Source: Amia ocellicauda
Taxonomy: Eukaryota; Chordata; Actinopteri; Amiiformes; Amiidae
Length of the DNA stretch: 64,000 nt
Direction: 5' to 3'
Assembly: GCF_036373705.1 (NCBI RefSeq)
Contig: NC_089863.1
Span: 21,567,619-21,631,618 of the forward strand
This document shows, in pieces, positions 63,301 to 64,000 of the stretch. Each line of letters opens with the position of its first letter. The stretch's first letter is position 1. A program made the position numbers and the translations under genes. Below the pieces are notes generated by a model. The model saw only the letters and a program-made list of their open reading frames with translations, was not told where the DNA came from and searched no databases.

Positions 63301-63491
63301 GGTGATTGTATGTAAAAATGTGATACAGTGTAACAGTTGTAAATCTCCCTGGATAAGGGCATCTGCAAAGAAATATAATAACCAAACTGCTAATTGGATT
63401 AATTAGATAATTAATTGATTACCTGTCTCTCTCTTCCTGTGCACCCCCCTCCTTTCTCTCTCAGACGGAGTACTCCTCTCTCAATCTGTGA
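59187..63491 (+). CDS. V-C-type immunoglobulin receptor with TEYSSL tail motif
   Basis: Predicted type I cell-surface receptor. Exons: 59187-59235, 60813-61145, 62342-62653, 62799-62903, 63106-63185, 63465-63491. They sum to 302 codons (301 aa), and most introns are phase 1, as usual in Ig genes. Residues 1 to about 22 are a signal peptide. The V-type domain (about 25-127) has Cys41, W55 (HVSWYRQ), DSGHYFC with Cys108, and glycosylation sites at N36, N90 and N97. The second Ig domain (about 129-230) has Cys153, W168 and Cys210. A TM helix (about 233-256, very Leu/Ala-rich) follows, then CHRRR and a tail rich in Pro/His. The last eight residues, TEYSSLNL, fit TxYxxL, close to ITSM/ITIM consensus, suggesting an inhibitory or switch-type signal. 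There is no FGxG J motif. I do not recognise a specific orthologue; relatives may include NITR-like, SIRP/B7-like or TCR-like fish receptors. Confidence 0.82.
59896..59940. repeat. (AT)n microsatellite followed by CA
   Basis: A pure AT run of about 34 bases followed by a short CA run. Confidence 0.95.
60263..60312. repeat. (AAT)n microsatellite
   Basis: About 16 AAT units in intron 1 of the Ig-receptor gene. Confidence 0.95.
61156..62285. repeat. 196-base tandem repeat plus CAGTGTGT minisatellite
   Basis: Intron 2 of the Ig-receptor gene. A unit starting CGTCTAAACCCGGTCCCAGA begins at 61156, 61352, 61548 and 61824. The first three are spaced exactly 196 bases apart; the last spacing is 276. 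Each ends in GTCAGT-rich sequence, which then expands alone to about 62285. The first unit starts 11 bases past the V-exon donor. Confidence 0.95.
63225..63385 (+). mobile_element. Degenerate tRNA-derived SINE with LINE-type tail
   Basis: GGTTCAATCCC (63247) is a good Pol III B-box. About 90 bases later comes TAAATCTCCCTGGATAAGGG then CATCTGCAAAGAAATATAAT, a diverged form of the tail at 22995. It lies in the last intron of the Ig-receptor gene. No proper A-box was identified. Confidence 0.6.
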
Positions 63492-64000
63492 CGGGTCACA
63501 TGCCAAATCCAGTCCTGGGAGGTCACCCTCGGTCAGGGATCTAATTGAACTTCATAATTGCTTAATTGGATTAATATTACAGCCTTCAAGTTTAAAGAGC
63601 CTTACTGAATTGGACTGGACCTGCAGGAACAGGACTGTGCACCACACACAGACACACAGAGTGGACATTAAATATATCTGGATGGACATTGAGTGGACAT
63701 TATTTTTATATTACATTTTACTATAATTGAGTTATATGTCATTGTGTTGAGTTTTGGATGAGTGTGAACTGTGCATTGTTTCTGTATCAATGTGTTGAGC
63801 TCCTGATTAAACTGTCTTGCCCATGTGAGTCCTGCGTGAATTGGCTATTCTTGTCTATATACATAAATGGGCTTCTTTCTCAAACTGTGTACAATCACTG
63901 TTCTCTCTCTGGAAATGGAAATATAAATTGTTTTTTTCATTTGCAGAAAAAATAACAATAACAGCAACGACCCCTGTGGTCTGAGGCTTTGATCAGTGTT
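63492..64000 (+). other. 3' UTR of the Ig-receptor gene and downstream DNA
   Basis: Begins at the TGA (63489-63491). ATTAAA at 63806-63811 with a GTGAGTCCTGCGTG element about 20 bases on is a plausible poly(A) site. The last 170 bases show no feature. Confidence 0.5.
63806..63811 (+). terminator. Poly(A) signal ATTAAA of the Ig-receptor gene
   Basis: The commonest AATAAA variant, about 315 bases past the stop, followed by GT-rich sequence. Confidence 0.5.

Noticed and set aside
63240-63320. Possible tRNA gene from the B-box GGTTCAATCCC
   Set aside because: No A-box or cloverleaf could be formed, and a LINE-type tail follows, so it is a SINE.

Overview
The window is vertebrate nuclear DNA, almost certainly from a ray-finned fish. 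Genes are split into many short exons with GT-AG introns. The DNA is full of CA, GA/CT and AAT microsatellites, minisatellites, hAT and PIF/Harbinger relics, and a LINE/SINE 3' tail (CCCTGGATAAGG followed by TCTGC and a short A/T-rich run) familiar from fish genomes. Nothing in it is bacterial or viral.

Layout. (1) 1-2700: the 3' end of an unidentified plus-strand gene, with an AATAAA at 2686. (2) 3890-21650, plus strand: CERS2 (ceramide synthase 2). It has a CpG-rich 5' UTR exon, a 9.4 kb first intron packed with DNA transposons, and ten coding exons giving 400 aa. (3) 24415 to about 40100, minus strand: SETDB1 (H3K9 methyltransferase), 23 coding exons and 1448 aa, with CCAAT-box-rich upstream DNA. 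(4) 42791-42970, minus strand: a 59-aa cortexin-domain membrane micropeptide (CTXND2-like). (5) 45798-56215, plus strand: ARNT (HIF-1beta), 22 coding exons and 801 aa. (6) 59187-63491, plus strand: a six-exon, 301-aa type I membrane protein with one V-type and one C-type immunoglobulin domain, a TM segment and a C-terminal TEYSSL tyrosine motif. I could not assign it to a named gene.

The order and orientation CERS2(+) SETDB1(-) ARNT(+) match, in mirror image, the block I know from human chromosome 1q21 (ARNT, SETDB1, CERS2). The genes are not one pathway: CERS2 makes very-long-chain ceramides in the ER, SETDB1 silences chromatin and transposons in the nucleus, and ARNT is the shared bHLH-PAS partner for hypoxia and xenobiotic responses. 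The Ig receptor is the least conventional locus. All exon chains were built by hand from splice sites. Phases were checked by adding exon lengths, and every chain closes in frame on a stop codon.
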